This document shows positions 25,304 to 36,680 of a stretch of DNA of 64,000 bases, piece by piece. The position numbers and the translations under genes are program-made. This stretch comes from Hyposmocoma kahamanoa (Eukaryota; Arthropoda; Insecta; Lepidoptera; Cosmopterigidae). The DNA is taken from the NCBI RefSeq assembly GCF_003589595.1, contig NW_020654748.1, positions 2,277,642 through 2,341,641 of the forward strand, in the 5' to 3' direction. Under the pieces are notes generated by a model. The model saw nothing but the letters and a program-made list of their open reading frames with translations. It searched no databases and was not told the DNA's origin. Each line of letters begins with the position of its first letter. Positions within the stretch are counted from its first letter, which is position 1.

Positions 25304-25470
25304 TTCCGCAAATCCCCACTAAAAGTCCCCACTGCTGGGGATCCTAAACATTTGGTTTATTGTTTATTATGCCATCGATCCAGTGCGCGTCTTCTTTTAA
25401 AAAGTGTAAAGGCTTCGATATTTTGTTAGTGTCTGCGTAGCAAGTACTACACCAGTGGGGATTTGTGGAA
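25304..25470. mobile_element. Tc1/mariner-like MITE, 167 bp
   Basis: Terminal inverted repeats ttccgcaaatccccac (25304-25319) and gtggggatttgtggaa (25455-25470) pair with one mismatch and are flanked by TA on both sides (25302-25303, 25471-25472). No coding capacity. Confidence 0.6.
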
Positions 25471-25485
25471 TAAAACGACTTTTCG

Positions 25486-25532
25486 GACTTCCCTGGACGA
25501 ACTCTTTTACAGAGAGTTCTACTGCTACTAAA
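25486..25532 (-). repeat. Rep-A fragment 9 (5' end only)
   Basis: ttccctggacgaactctttt ... ttctactgctacta: the minus-sense 5' end, just right of the MITE. Confidence 0.7.
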
Positions 25533-25915
25533 TACTTTGTTATTGCAAATTGATTTTATTTATAATTATGATGTTTTTACAACAATCATACTACTTTTAT
25601 ATTTTTTTGTGAAATTACTCCGCTATAGTCACATACATAGGATGAGTACTGGGATATTTAAAATCTTTACGTTGCACGCATAGTATTTCTAACTAACCTC
25701 TAAAAATAAGGTTACAAAAAGAAATAGTAAATTTGTCATAATGTAGCAAAACAAATAGTATTTAAATAAAATTACAGTATATTTACAGAAAGAAAATGAA
25801 ATGATAAAGACAAAATTAAATTACCCCAATTCCTTGATGCGTAAAACGGAATAACTAATCCATAGAGATTTACACCATAAAATCGATAAATCGAATCTGA
25901 CTTGTGAAAGAGTTC

Positions 25916-25961
25916 TTACTTTTCTGGACGAACACTTTTACAAGGAGGTCTACTGCTACAA
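25916..25961 (-). repeat. Rep-A fragment 10 (5' end only)
   Basis: ctggacgaacacttttacaa and ggtctactgctaca, minus sense, head-to-head with the next copy. Confidence 0.7.
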
Positions 25962-25964
25962 AAA

Positions 25965-26116
25965 CTGGTGTTGGTGAAGCTACAGGCACATGGAACTTGT
26001 CAACTTTAAAGCCCAAGGTAACGGGTGCAGTGGCATACTACTACTAACTCAGATCTTTTGGATTGGAAGCTCTGAGTGGCATTGCAACTGTTCTTTCCGT
26101 CACTTGATATCATATA
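25965..26116 (+). repeat. Rep-A copy 11, internally deleted
   Basis: Plus-sense body from tggtgaagctacaggcacat; the segment between gcaactgtt and cgtcacttgatatcat is missing. Confidence 0.75.
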
Positions 26117-26554
26117 AATATAGATACTTGAACAAAATTCTTTACAATTTTGCTAAAACGCACGCCTATTGCGTATAATTTTTGTGTTACTTATTGTTAT
26201 TAAATTAAATTGAGACCAAATTGAAAATTGAAGGAAAATAAGCACATTTCAAAATAAACAATTGTACTCGAACAATGGAACATTAAAACAATACACCAGC
26301 AGAGTATTAGAGCTTTCTAAAGTTATTCCAAAAATGGGAACGTTTTCTGTTTGGAAGCTACTCGACGGTTTCTAGAGAATGAGTGTTGTTATTACAGAAT
26401 TAAATTTGTAATGAGACTTTATGTTCACATTACTTGTTAGAAGGCCCGTGCATAGAAAGGAATTAATAATACAGAGCACGAGACAATAATGGAGTCATAT
26501 TAAAATGCAAAGTGAAATTTCATATGAATGATTATTTGTCTAACGTAAAAAACA
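26117..26554. other. No feature recognised
   Basis: AT-rich. Confidence 0.5.
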
Positions 26555-26760
26555 AGTCTTGGTAGCCTAATGATTTCACCTCCCAAGCCTAGGGTTCAAA
26601 TCCGTGTTCGCAACTGTGAGTTTCGGAATTTATGTGCAAAATTAAATTTAAAATTTACCACGAGCTTTTCGATGGAGGAAAATATCGTGATGAGACGGGC
26701 ACGTCGACGTGCAACCTTCGAAAAGCGTGTGTAGTCTCAAACGCGCATAGAGCAAACCTT
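26555..26760 (+). repeat. SINE-4 copy 2
   Basis: tRNA-like head (cttggtagcctaatgattt, B box gggttcaaatcc), then gaatttatgtgcaaaatta, taccacgagcttttcgatgg and tcgtgatgaga. The classic body of a lepidopteran SINE, diverged. Confidence 0.75.
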
Positions 26761-26808
26761 ATATCTTTCTACATTAGTTTTGATTATATTGACCCTCCCT
26801 ACCGACCT
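26761..26808 (+). repeat. Short segment shared with 60740-60783
   Basis: atatctttctacattagttt followed by ccctaccgacc occurs downstream of this SINE-4 but upstream of the SINE-4 at 60789. Confidence 0.6.
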
Positions 26809-26839
26809 TTCGGGTATACGAGAAAAGCACTATAACCTG

Positions 26840-27570
26840 TGCGCACACAGAAACCTTATTCACCTTATTCTGACCCGAGATCAGCCAGTGTACAGGGTTG
26901 TTACAGACCTCTGTCACTTGACTTCATCCGGTTCTTCGAGAGGCTAGTGCCTCGGGTGAGCCGCTCCGGGTGCACATACAGTACCCTCTCTATTTTCCAG
27001 ATAGGTACCGGAGTTATAGCCACGCTCACTTCCCATTGGGAATAATTGCACAACTAGCGGTTGCCACCGCTAAGCCGTCAACTCTGAGTCCACTACCAAA
27101 TCTCCTCATTGGTGGCGAAGCAGTAAGAGACGCTCTCTTCCCGACGACGAAAAACAACTTATCCTCTACTTGCTCTAAGGGCTAGTGCCGGAGATGCCAG
27201 TCGCAGTGTCCTGCGACAATGTCCGGACTTAGCTTTCAATTTAAAGGGCAAAGGGCTCTCCTCACTTCAAGCCCTCAACTAGACCGCTACTACGACGCGC
27301 TAGCTGCTCACGAGACGGACACCCCGGCTACACTCAACCGGGGCAGACGAACATGTCCGTCTCTGGAGCTAACCACAAACCCCAGCGAGTTCATACCCAA
27401 GTCCGGGTCCACCAGGGACGTAAGAGCAAAGGCGTATCACTGGAGGAGGCCTTGGCCCGGACGCCCGCTGTACCCTCGTCTTGCCGTCGAACCCGTAGTC
27501 TCTCCGGAACACCCTATCATCCCTCGAGTAGATTGGGACAAAGTGCATAGGGCCAGTGATGCCAACTATT
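26840..27570 (+). other. GC-rich island of unknown origin
   Basis: About 720 bp sharply richer in G+C than the rest of the window, ending abruptly at gtgatgccaac followed by T/A-rich sequence. Overlapping open frames (for example 27219-27641, 140 codons, and 27353-27550) have no recognisable domain. The first ~120 bp contain tgacttcatccggttct, also seen in the tail of the SINE-4 at 60789-61040. It could be an untranslated part of a LINE, a processed host sequence, or a horizontally acquired piece; I cannot tell. Confidence 0.4.
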
Positions 27571-27649
27571 TTTTATTTTATTTTAATAGGGGAATTTTAA
27601 CTGTTAAAAAAAGAAAAGTGTGTAATAATAAAATCTATTAGAATTATGT

Positions 27650-28767
27650 TGTTTTCAATTATTTTTCCGCATTTTCATAAAGAAAAATAAACAAAACCAG
27701 CTGAGTCTTGATACTTATGTTGTGAATTCGGAATTATAGTCTAGTGTCAACTGTTAATGTCGCCAAGGAGCATATAGATGTCGCTGTTATAATTTTACGA
27801 AATAAACGTCGCGTATTTTTATTTAACGAGAAATTATTTCCTGTGTACTTTTAAATAAAAAATAAACAAAATATTGAAGAGATATATGTGAATAAATAAG
27901 TTCAACTTAACTTTTAATCATTTAATCAATACTTAGATGATAAATTCGAAAATTATATTGTTTCCACTGCGTCCGAGTAACTATTTTAAGATTGCTAAAT
28001 TTGACATAAGAACAATATTATATTACTTTAATGTTAAAGTCGCGTCAGTACGAACTGAGTGAATGAATAGTCACAAAGCTGCCAATAAAACATCACAGTT
28101 TTAACATTATAATAAGCTTACTTTAACAGCGTCTTGGTACGAAAAGTCAATGTAAGGTTAAAGTAATATTGTTTCAAGAGGTTGTGGTAGACCCCCAGGA
28201 CCGTAAAATTTGGCAGGAGCAAGGAGGTCTACACCCAGCAGTGGTGCTCCATCCATCAATGCAGGGCTGAAAATGATGATAATACCTAATGAATAGTTAT
28301 TATTATGGAATAGAAATAGCTATTACTTAATTGTTATTATTATTTTTTATATAAGTAAATGCTATATTATTGTTTTGGGATGACTCTGCAACAATAGCCG
28401 TATGTACGAATTAATAAAATGAAAGCTTGTTATTGATTGACGTTTAATTTTACGTCGACGTTAGTTTCTTTTGTTGAGATAGAAACTGGTGGCACTGTCC
28501 GTTTAGGTTGGACACAGACCTCTGGAAAAAGTAGCTTAATCCAGAGGACTGTGTCCAATAATTCCCGAGTACGTACCTATGTGTAGGCACTATGTTTTAG
28601 TACATTACGTTTTTCGCTTTGGTTGGTCTATTTCCATTTCATTTGTTTTTACGTGGCACTTTTAAGGACAAAATTCACTCGGTATCTTTATTATAACCCA
28701 CACGTAAAATAGGCGATTAGACGTCGAGTTGTGAACACCACCCCGATACACCATACCATATCTGTAT
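27650..28767. other. No feature recognised
   Basis: AT-rich; no member of the named repeats. Confidence 0.45.
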
Positions 28768-29051
28768 GTTTTTTTTTGTGAAACTAAGTGATGGGAAGAA
28801 ACAAGTCGTGACAAACCTGTCCGTAACAGTTGCAGTGCCACTCAGAGCTTTAAATCTCAATGATCTGAGAGGCGCCGCCACTGCGCCCGTCACCCTGAGA
28901 CATAAGTAGAAAAATCCCATGTGTGTGTACTCTCACCAGCAACCTTATGCTTTAAAACCGGAACGCAGTAATGTTCACATTACTGCTTGGCGGCAGTAAT
29001 AGGTAGCGTGACAGTACTTCCCTGCACGAACACCTTCATAAGGAGCTCTAA
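28768..29051 (-). repeat. Rep-A copy 12
   Basis: Minus-sense, most blocks present, with a small deletion next to the acaagtcgtg block and a T-run at its left (sense 3') edge. Confidence 0.88.
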
Positions 29052-30264
29052 TATTGTCTATGTCAAGGTACTAAGCTCCTCTACTATGTCGATGACATCA
29101 TATACGTGTTTAGTTAGTACCTTTTATTCACCGCTATGTTGGTGGCACTGTAGACATTACAAAACCTGGGTAGCTTGAGATAAAATTAATTTTATTTTGC
29201 TGACATTTTAAAAATATCAAGCGACGTGAAAATTACATACATGGGACATAGTGCTATGGAAAAAAGGACTATATTCCATCTAGATACGGGTCATAATCGC
29301 ATTTTACGAAATTCACAAGATATCACATTAATTATACCGAACAGAACACACACAGAGTAAAATTTGCATATCGGCTACCAATGATTTAAACAGAATATGC
29401 AAAATAAAAGAAATGAATAAAAACTGTTCGCAGTTCAAAAAATGCAATTCGAGTAAAATAAGGTTCTTTATCGTCAAACGTTTCAATTCCACAAATTAAT
29501 CGTGATTTACAACCAGGCAGCACTAGCGTGCAATGCAGCCATTAATTAAAAAAGAGAATCTCCGTTCAAATTACGAACGCGATGTGGCAATTTTTCTGTG
29601 CAAAGAGAATGTGGAGTTTGAAATTCCTTGGAAATGTTATTTATTAAAAACGACACCACAGGGCCACAAGCGCCACAAGTGACGTATACTGTCATTACTA
29701 ATGTCAAAGCAGTGATCGCTGATTGGATACTTTGACAGTTTTTATGTCACAATGCGCCGTCTGTGAGCGTGATAACGGTAGCGCTTTTTCAAATTGTCTT
29801 TCCTCCCTCTTCGTAAAAGCGTAATTGCGCGTTATATCGGCTTGTTCCGATTCATATGGTCCGCTTTGCTTGGATTTTCTATTTAATGAAACATGTAGCA
29901 TTTTTCTTCACGAGGGTTTTTAATTTCAAATAATTCTTAATTTTAGTGTGCTTCAGTCGAGCATTCAGTTCTTTTAAGATACACATACAATTTTAAAGGG
30001 GTCTGCAACGGCAGCTACATTATAGCTATAAAAAAAAAGGTCCTAGAAGCCGAAGTGAATTTTGAAGATATATGGATTCGCATTCACAGATTTTGAAAAT
30101 AATGTTACTCAGCAAGATAAATGGCAATTTTTCACGAATTTTTTTTTTTATAATATTCGATCCTGTTTCTGATAATTTTCAAAAGTCTCTATGGGACCAA
30201 CCAGGTAAGAGTACAAGAAATGTCAAAAATAGCAAGATACCTTCTTTGACACGGCCGTTTTGTA
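29052..30264. other. No feature recognised
   Basis: AT-rich; a small minus frame at 29704 is unconvincing. A weak Rep-A-like scrap (atatcaagcgacgtga) sits near 29213. Confidence 0.4.
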
Positions 30265-30576
30265 TATAGAAAGTGAGCAGACTGGCCTTGCATTGTGGCC
30301 TTTATCATGTCCACCAAAGCATGGCTGGTGCAGGCTCTGCTATCAGAGCAGCTGCAAAATGCTCTAACAAAGTGCCAGACAACCACACCAATTCCCTCAA
30401 AGCAGGGCATTCCCTGTACTATGAGTACCAGAATAACGGAATTCACTCTGGGGCATTTCCCAGAACACTCAACCAGAACCAATTTAGAAAAGTTCATTTC
30501 CCAAATTGATCCTACCCGGAATCGAACTCGGGACCTCATCATCCAGTGCCAGTCCAAACCGTTGGGTAACTGAGGT
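30265..30576 (-). repeat. SINE-2 copy 2, longest copy
   Basis: On the minus strand: acccaacggtttggactggc, B box gagttcgattccgggt, tttgggaaatgaacttttct, gaaatgccccagagtgaat, then a further ~130 bp (gtctggcactttgttagagc, agcctgcaccagccatgct) not present in the other copies. Confidence 0.75.
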
Positions 30577-30696
30577 CGACAGATATTCAAACCCTGGGGT
30601 TAGCATTGGCTGACCAATGCTACCGCTTTGTGCCTTTTGCGGTGAAAACGTTGGATCCCTTAGGGCCATAGGCAAACTCAAGGCTAAGAAACTTAC

Positions 30697-30926
30697 AGTC
30701 TGAAGCCTTTGATTATCAGAAAACTGGCAGCTACCTCCGCCAAAGAATAAGCTTCGCCATCCAAAGTTTCCCACGTTGCCAGCCTCTTGGATACGACACA
30801 TCCTAGCCCAAGGAAATGGCCGTCGATGTAGGAAATCTTTTTTTCTTCAATAAGCATATCAAGTAAAGCATTTAGAATTTTTTTAGAAAACAAAAACAGG
30901 TAAGAATTGACTAGTTGCAAATACAT
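30697..30926 (-). CDS. Unidentified coding-like block (possible exon or gene scrap)
   Basis: A minus frame of up to 77 codons reads SYIDGHFLGLGCVVSKRLAT then WETLDGEAYSLAEVAASF with balanced codon third positions, unlike surrounding DNA. It stops at 30693, but the stop overlaps a canonical donor, so splicing at 30697/30696 (ct|gtaagt) would remove it. Immediately downstream another frame stays open to the SINE-2 (ALRDPTFSPQKAQSGSIG). A frameshifted pseudogene is therefore equally possible. I do not recognise the family, and the upstream boundary is unknown. Confidence 0.3.
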
Positions 30927-31561
30927 GCGCTACGCAACAAAAGATTCATGCGTCATATGTGTGCATCGTATGCGTCAATCGGAACGTGTGTGTGAATCCA
31001 GACAGACGGTGTACAATGGGGTATTGTTTGGACATTTTCAAGCCCTGACTTTCATTCACCACGCTGGAACACTTGTGTCTACATTTTGAAATTGGAATTC
31101 TTGACATTTTTTTTGTTTTAAAACAATTGTAAAAAGTTTATACACATGCGGTAAGACAAGAAAAATGGAGATTGAACGTTTTCATTATCAAATACAATGA
31201 CATGAATTATTTAGGTATTTTTTTGGCTGTAAGCATTATTATCCTTGCTTATTTCAGTTTCACAAGCAATTTTTACAAAGCCAATATTTACTGAGCCAAT
31301 TGCAACGCCTACAAGGATGTAATCTAAAGGAACAATTTCAGCGCCAACTGCGAACCAAATAAAATATTTAACGACTCTTTATAACGTCGAAACCGTCTGA
31401 AAAGTTATGAAATTTTCAAATAACTCCCGGAAATTACGACTCCCGTACGTAAATTTTAATATACACGCATTGTATGATGCGAGCATGTTGACTTTTTATA
31501 TTAAAATAGGAAAACGTTTCATGTTAAATTTATTAATTTTCGTTTCATTGTGCAAAAAGGG
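30927..31561. other. No feature recognised
   Basis: AT-rich. Confidence 0.5.
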
Positions 31562-31791
31562 TTTTTTTTATGATAATAAATGACAGGATGAACAAGTCAA
31601 GCGCCTGGTCCTGGTCCATAACAGATGCAGTGCCACTTCCAGCTTTAAATCACAAAGATCTGAGGTGCCCGTGTGACGTAAATTGACAAGACACCCTTAA
31701 CTTCAAAACCGGAACGCAGTAATGCTAACATTGCTGCTTGTCGGTAGAACTAGGTAAGGTGGCAGCACTTCTCAGAACGAACTCTTTCAGA
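31562..31791 (-). repeat. Rep-A copy 13, internally shortened
   Basis: Minus-sense, lacks parts of the acgcctg and gtaatttcaccagc blocks. Confidence 0.82.
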
Positions 31792-32490
31792 TTCGCTCTG
31801 GACCTTTTGGAGGGAAAAGTGTCGTCTTTATTTTGACTTTCAATTATTTTGTGAAATCTAGTTTAAAGTGGAATAGGATAGTGCTATTGTGCCTTAATCG
31901 AAGATTAAAACGCGAAATTGTACGAATCTCGAACTAAAATACCCGTATCGGCCCGTTAAACTTATTTTTATGTTTTCGGCTGAAGGACTTTGTTTCCATG
32001 GCCAGAAATAAATTATTAAAAAAAAAGTACTCTTTCACACGGTGCTCTATTGCCACTAAAATACAGTAAAATACATATATCAATTTATTAAATATTATTC
32101 TTGAAATTATGTATGGTAACTTTTTGTCTCTTAATACTTTTAACATATAAGAAATAACCACTATTTATTCTGTACATGTAATTATTTCCAATAGTTTTCA
32201 TATACGGAATAATATTCAATTTGGCAAGCGTGCGCTGAAAATGCATAAACGAGGCAATAGAATGCATTAATGAAAGTTTCCGGCAATAGTTTAGAGTAAC
32301 TATCCAATAGGAACGGGCGCTACCCCACCCCACTTGACCCCACTCTCCTTACCTTCCGCTTCACCGAGACAATTTCGAAAATTAAAAAGAGAACGCATTC
32401 TGATATAGAATGTTCTAAAAAGAAATTTGAATTAAAAAATAAAGTTTGGTTTTTATGTTATGGCGCGCAAAGCTTATTGTGGAAAAGAAA
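31792..32490. other. No feature recognised
   Basis: AT-rich, with a C-rich spot at 32320-32355. Confidence 0.45.
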
Positions 32491-32499
32491 AAACAATAA

Positions 32500-32720
32500 C
32501 AAAGTGGTCGGGGTATTGATCGGGGTAACGCGCATGCGCGGGTCGCGAAATTTGCAATTACAAAGTGTTCTGTGCAAATTTCGCCTGAGTTTATAATTCG
32601 GAGGCAGTCTCTAGCGTCGATTTTCGCGTTAGCGCACAGTGTGCGCGAGCGAGAGAGGTTGTGCGAGAATAAATTTAAGTTAGTTGCGCCATTTTCGAAA
32701 TTTTCGTGTTTTTCCCGTAA
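32500..32720 (+). promoter_or_regulatory. Candidate CpG-rich promoter / 5' exon with NRF1-Ewg palindrome
   Basis: The patch holds cgcgcatgcgcg (32529-32540), a perfect match to the NRF1/Erect-wing site. It also has a perfect 12-bp inverted pair gcgaaatttgca / tgcaaatttcgc (32545-32556, 32573-32584), E2F-like ttttcgcg, and dense CpG. On plus it is followed by a donor-like cccgtaaga near 32716, as a non-coding first exon would be. No downstream coding exon is visible. The direction is a guess. Confidence 0.35.
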
Positions 32721-33279
32721 GAAGTTGAATGTGTTTGATAAATAAATATCAATTAGGAAGTTGTGATGTATGTAGCACGTATTATTTTTATATCTTGTTG
32801 ACATTTGGAAATAATGGCTGGGACTTCGGAATTATAAATATCTCTAGGAATTACGTAACTTTTGTCTTTTTTGATTTCATATTTTGTACGTTTTTAGATA
32901 TGTTTCTCATTAGTTTCATATTAAAGTACTATTTGAAAAGAAATATCTTAATGTGGGTGATTACCTAAAAATCATATATACTTACTTTAAACCTAGAATA
33001 GATAGAAACTCGTAATTAGATGAAAAAAATCGTAACAATAAAAACATAGATAATAAGAACAATGTATAATTAATAGAAGCTATTTTCAACTTACCTAACC
33101 TTTGCAAATGTCGCAAATTCACCTGAAGATGCTAAAACCTGAAACCAACGGACAATTTCCCCGAGAATATCACGAAAATCAACGCTCGAACCTTTAATCA
33201 TCCCACCTAGGAAACTGTAGTTATCTAGATATACTTAGGCATCTAGGCACGTAGACTATAGGCTAGGAAGTGCATTGGT

Positions 33280-33360
33280 GCAGGGGGGGCAGTCTGGTTG
33301 CCATGGCAACCGCAAGATGGCGGACAGAATTAGTCTCTGCGCTTCATTATGGCGGCACCG
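33280..33360. promoter_or_regulatory. Candidate regulatory patch: RFX X-box palindrome plus YY1/Pho-type sites
   Basis: ggttgccatggcaacc (33296-33311) is a perfect 16-bp palindrome and an ideal RFX X-box. caagatggcgg (33313-33323) immediately follows and atggcgg recurs at about 33349; both resemble YY1/Pho sites typically near transcription starts. No gene is visible beside it. Confidence 0.4.
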
Positions 33361-33512
33361 ATTGCAAAATAAATTTTAAAATGCCAATAGTTTGTATGAT
33401 TAGCGTCTTTCTTATTTTTTTATTATGTTTCTTAAGAATATTGACATTTAAAGCAGATACATGATTAGATCATCTGTTATTTAGTATTTGGGTGCCGAAA
33501 ATGATTTTGTTG

Positions 33513-33699
33513 TTAACCGACTTCAAAAGGTGCAGATTCTCAATTCTTTCGTTTTTTTTTTTCATTTTGTGTATATGTTACGAGATTACTCCGATATTAA
33601 ACCGATTTCGATGATTCTTTTTTGTATGGAAAGCCAAATTCTTGGCAAATAGATAGAGATTCAAATAGAATTCCACAAACTTTTAAAGTCGGTTTTTTA
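33513..33699 (+). repeat. Rep-B copy 4, internally deleted
   Basis: Both termini (ttaaccgacttcaaaagg and cttttaaagtcggtttttt) are present, with the centre shortened. Confidence 0.85.
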
Positions 33700-33743
33700 A
33701 TATAAAATTAAATAATTTTCTTAATTACTAATAATTCGGACAA

Positions 33744-33852
33744 ACGTTTATTTGTTTTTTCAAACAAACGGGTTTGTTATATACGCGATTTAAATCCGGA
33801 AAAATAGTTTCATTTCCTATGTGTAAGAATCGCGAAAACCAAAGAACTCGAT
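33744..33852 (+). repeat. Rep-P copy 2, truncated fold-back
   Basis: tttgttttttcaaacaaacg (minus-arm sense) passes directly into tatacgcgatttaaatccgg ... aaagaactcgat (plus arm), so the junction is of fold-back type with most of one arm lost. Confidence 0.7.
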
Positions 33853-34355
33853 AATAATTCGGATTTATAATTACCTAAATATGATTAGTTTGTACCTCTA
33901 AGTCCTTGCACCTTTATGTTTATAAATCGAGTTGTTTCAATGTATATCGTTAAAGTGTTACAAATAACAACTTGTGAACCAAGCGTCATAAACCTAAAAT
34001 ATTCTAAAAAACAAGGTGCAATTCTTAGTTGCCAAGAACTACGTTTTCCGTTTTCCTAACAAACGGGCCCCCTTGCAGAAGTTGCTCGGCGCTCGCAACC
34101 TTTTCTTCCTTACTTGTTAGCGCTAGCGTTGTGCTAGATAGGAGTTTAGACCAGACTGCACCTATGTACCATGAGCGTAGAGTCTTATTCTGTATGAAAT
34201 TATGGTTTTGTAACGTGATGATATTTTTCTTCGATATTTCGTGTGTTATTCCTCAATGAAAATTGAATTTGTGTTCCTTCGACTTGTAGCTTTTGTACCT
34301 TCAATACAATCAAATAACGTCTAATGGATTGGGAATTGAAAAAGATTACAAAAAT
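33853..34355. other. No feature recognised
   Basis: A 76-codon plus frame at 34029 has no family resemblance. Confidence 0.45.
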
Positions 34356-34571
34356 ATTTTATGATACCAAATGACGAGACGAACAAGTTGCAGTACCACT
34401 CAGAGCTTTAAATCGCAAAGATCTGAAGGGTACTGCGCCCGTCAACCTGAGACATAAGTTGACAAGACCCATGTGCCTGCAATTTCGGAACGCAGTTACG
34501 CTCATATTACTGCTTGGCGGCAGAAATAGGCAAGGCGGCATTATTTTCCTGGACGAACTCTTTTCAAAGGA
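34356..34571 (-). repeat. Rep-A copy 14
   Basis: Minus-sense, lacking the gcgcctgatggtaagc part near its 3' end. Confidence 0.85.
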
Positions 34572-35045
34572 CCACCGCCTGAAAATGTAGATTCCTTCGA
34601 CGACACACATTTAATAGAACGAAGGAAAAGGCTTTACTGGCAGTATTGATAGTTTCTGTGATGTGTTGTCGCAGAAGAAGAGCTTCTGTCACGTGAATTC
34701 GCGATTTAACGTTATGTAAGAATGAAGATGAAACTTCTAATTCTATCCCACAGTGAAATTGATTATAACATAAATGCTGTAGGGTCTGACAAGATATTGT
34801 TATCCTTAATAAGATAAGTTGCATGTTCTTGTACCAAACGTTACAGTTCACAATGAAGAGAGTTTCGATCGTATTGAACGTCACATCATTCTCCGTCTAT
34901 GGGATATTATTTACGTAGCTAGGTAAGACGTATGGTCTTACACAGGTTACCTATCAGAAGTCCGAAATGACATTTTCCAGAAATAACGTTTGATCGAATT
35001 TTCATAACCCTGAAAGTAATTTTGAGAGGAAAACTAAAATTGTTA

Positions 35046-35333
35046 TTTTTTTTTCTAATATCTAGTGATGGGACAAACAAGTCGTGCGCCTGATGGTAAG
35101 CTATACGCCTGTCTATATCAGTTACAGTGCCACTCAGAGCTTTAAATCGCAAAGATCTGAAGCGCACTGTCATTGCGCCCGTCATCCTGAGACATAAAAT
35201 AACAAGTATCATGTGCCTGTAATTTCACCAAGCACCCTTCATAACCGGAACACAGTAATGCTGACATATTACTGCTTGGCGGCAGAAATAGGTAACGTGG
35301 CAGTACTACCCTGGACGAACTCTTTCACAAGGA
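35046..35333 (-). repeat. Rep-A copy 15, near full length
   Basis: Minus-sense, all blocks in order; only 48 bp from the next copy. Confidence 0.9.
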
Positions 35334-35380
35334 AGGTTTTTGAGATTTGAACATTCGAAATGAAATTGCTATTTATTTAT

Positions 35381-35650
35381 TTTTTTAAGAGTATGAAATG
35401 ACGCGACGAGCAAGCGTGGTGGTAAGCAACACGTCTATCCATAACAGTTAAATGCCACTCAGATCAGATATGACAAAAATCTGTGAGGCACTGCTACCAG
35501 TTACCTTGAAACATAAAGTTGACAAGTCCCGTATGCATGTAGGTTCACCAGCATTCTTACCAAAACGCAGTTATACTCTATTTAGAGTATTAGATAGGGT
35601 GGCAGTACTTCCCAGGACGAACTTCTTTACAAGGAGTTCTACTGATACTA
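35381..35650 (-). repeat. Rep-A copy 16, diverged
   Basis: Minus-sense, same orientation as its neighbour, clearly older (many substitutions, internal deletions). Confidence 0.82.
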
Positions 35651-36207
35651 AATTATTAGCATGGTATTAATGTTATGATTTGATTTATTAACATAATATG
35701 AAAAGTCATATTATAAACAATTCCCTAGCCAATACTCGGAGATGAAAAATCGGAAATAAAGACGTAGGTCTCTTTGTATAGGTACATTCTATTTGTGCTG
35801 ACCAAATGGAATACAAAGCAACTTTGTTACGTTCTCTACGTAACAAAGTTGCCTCACAGTACAGATTGAAGTGCACCTCATATATATCATTACATTGTAT
35901 GTGTATATCTAGACTTTGCAGTGGTAGTAGGATGATAACAATGTCTGCTGGCTTGTGTTTTTTTCTTTAAAAGGCTTATGGGTCAGTCCGTTTTTTTTGC
36001 TTTGTAAGAGAACTTACTTAATTATCCAAATTTTCATTGTACAAGTAATAAGCAGTTAATACAGAATATTTCGTTATCTTTTCTCATTTGGACCGCGGGT
36101 CAAGTATTTGGTAAGTACTTTAAAAAGGGCTTTTCTGAGATCAGCCATTTTCTTTTACATCGTAATACGGGTTTAGCAATCGACGGCGGAACCTCTGTAT
36201 TGTTTTA
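35651..36207. other. No element except a small hairpin
   Basis: gcaactttgttacgt (35818-35832) and acgtaacaaagttgc (35838-35852) form a perfect 15-bp stem with a 5-nt loop. Confidence 0.6.
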
Positions 36208-36478
36208 TTAACCGACTTAAAAAAAGGAGGCTGTCAATTCGATTGTACATATATTTTTGTGTGTGGTTAGTAAACGATTAAATTTGTGAACAGATTTTGG
36301 TGATTCTTTTTTGTTGGACTGAGGATACCTCAGTATTGGTCCCATTTTAATTTAAAGAAAATAATTCTATCTATAAGGGTGGCAAACTAGGGGTTGAATC
36401 CGGTTTCGCGCACTTTCCCGTAATCGATTTCAATAAAACTTGGCAAATAGATGTTATTCCACGAATTTTTGAGATCAA
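36208..36478 (+). repeat. Rep-B copy 5
   Basis: From attaaccgactta through ttttttgttggactgaggat and agggtggcaaactaggggtt to acgaatttttgagatc. Confidence 0.82.
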
Positions 36479-36680
36479 ATTTTGTTTAGAAAAAAGTCAT
36501 AAGTAATTTATAACACCATTTGGTATTTTGCTTCATAAAATGCCGCCAACATTTATACATTATTAGTTCTTTAGAAGTTTTGAAGAACTGAAAGCGAATT
36601 TCTGTAATCATAGCATATACACTATAAGCAAATTGTCTAACGTAATAAAATAAAGGTATATAATCTCAGTACAGAGTACT

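Noticed and set aside
27219..27641. 140-codon gene in the GC-rich island
   Set aside because: GC-rich sequence keeps several overlapping frames open; no domain, and the frame ends in unrelated AT-rich DNA.
30189..30590. 133-codon minus frame
   Set aside because: It lies almost wholly inside SINE-2 copy 2.
32415..32804. 129-codon minus frame
   Set aside because: Antisense to the CpG patch, with no motif and irregular composition; better explained by the promoter-like sequence.
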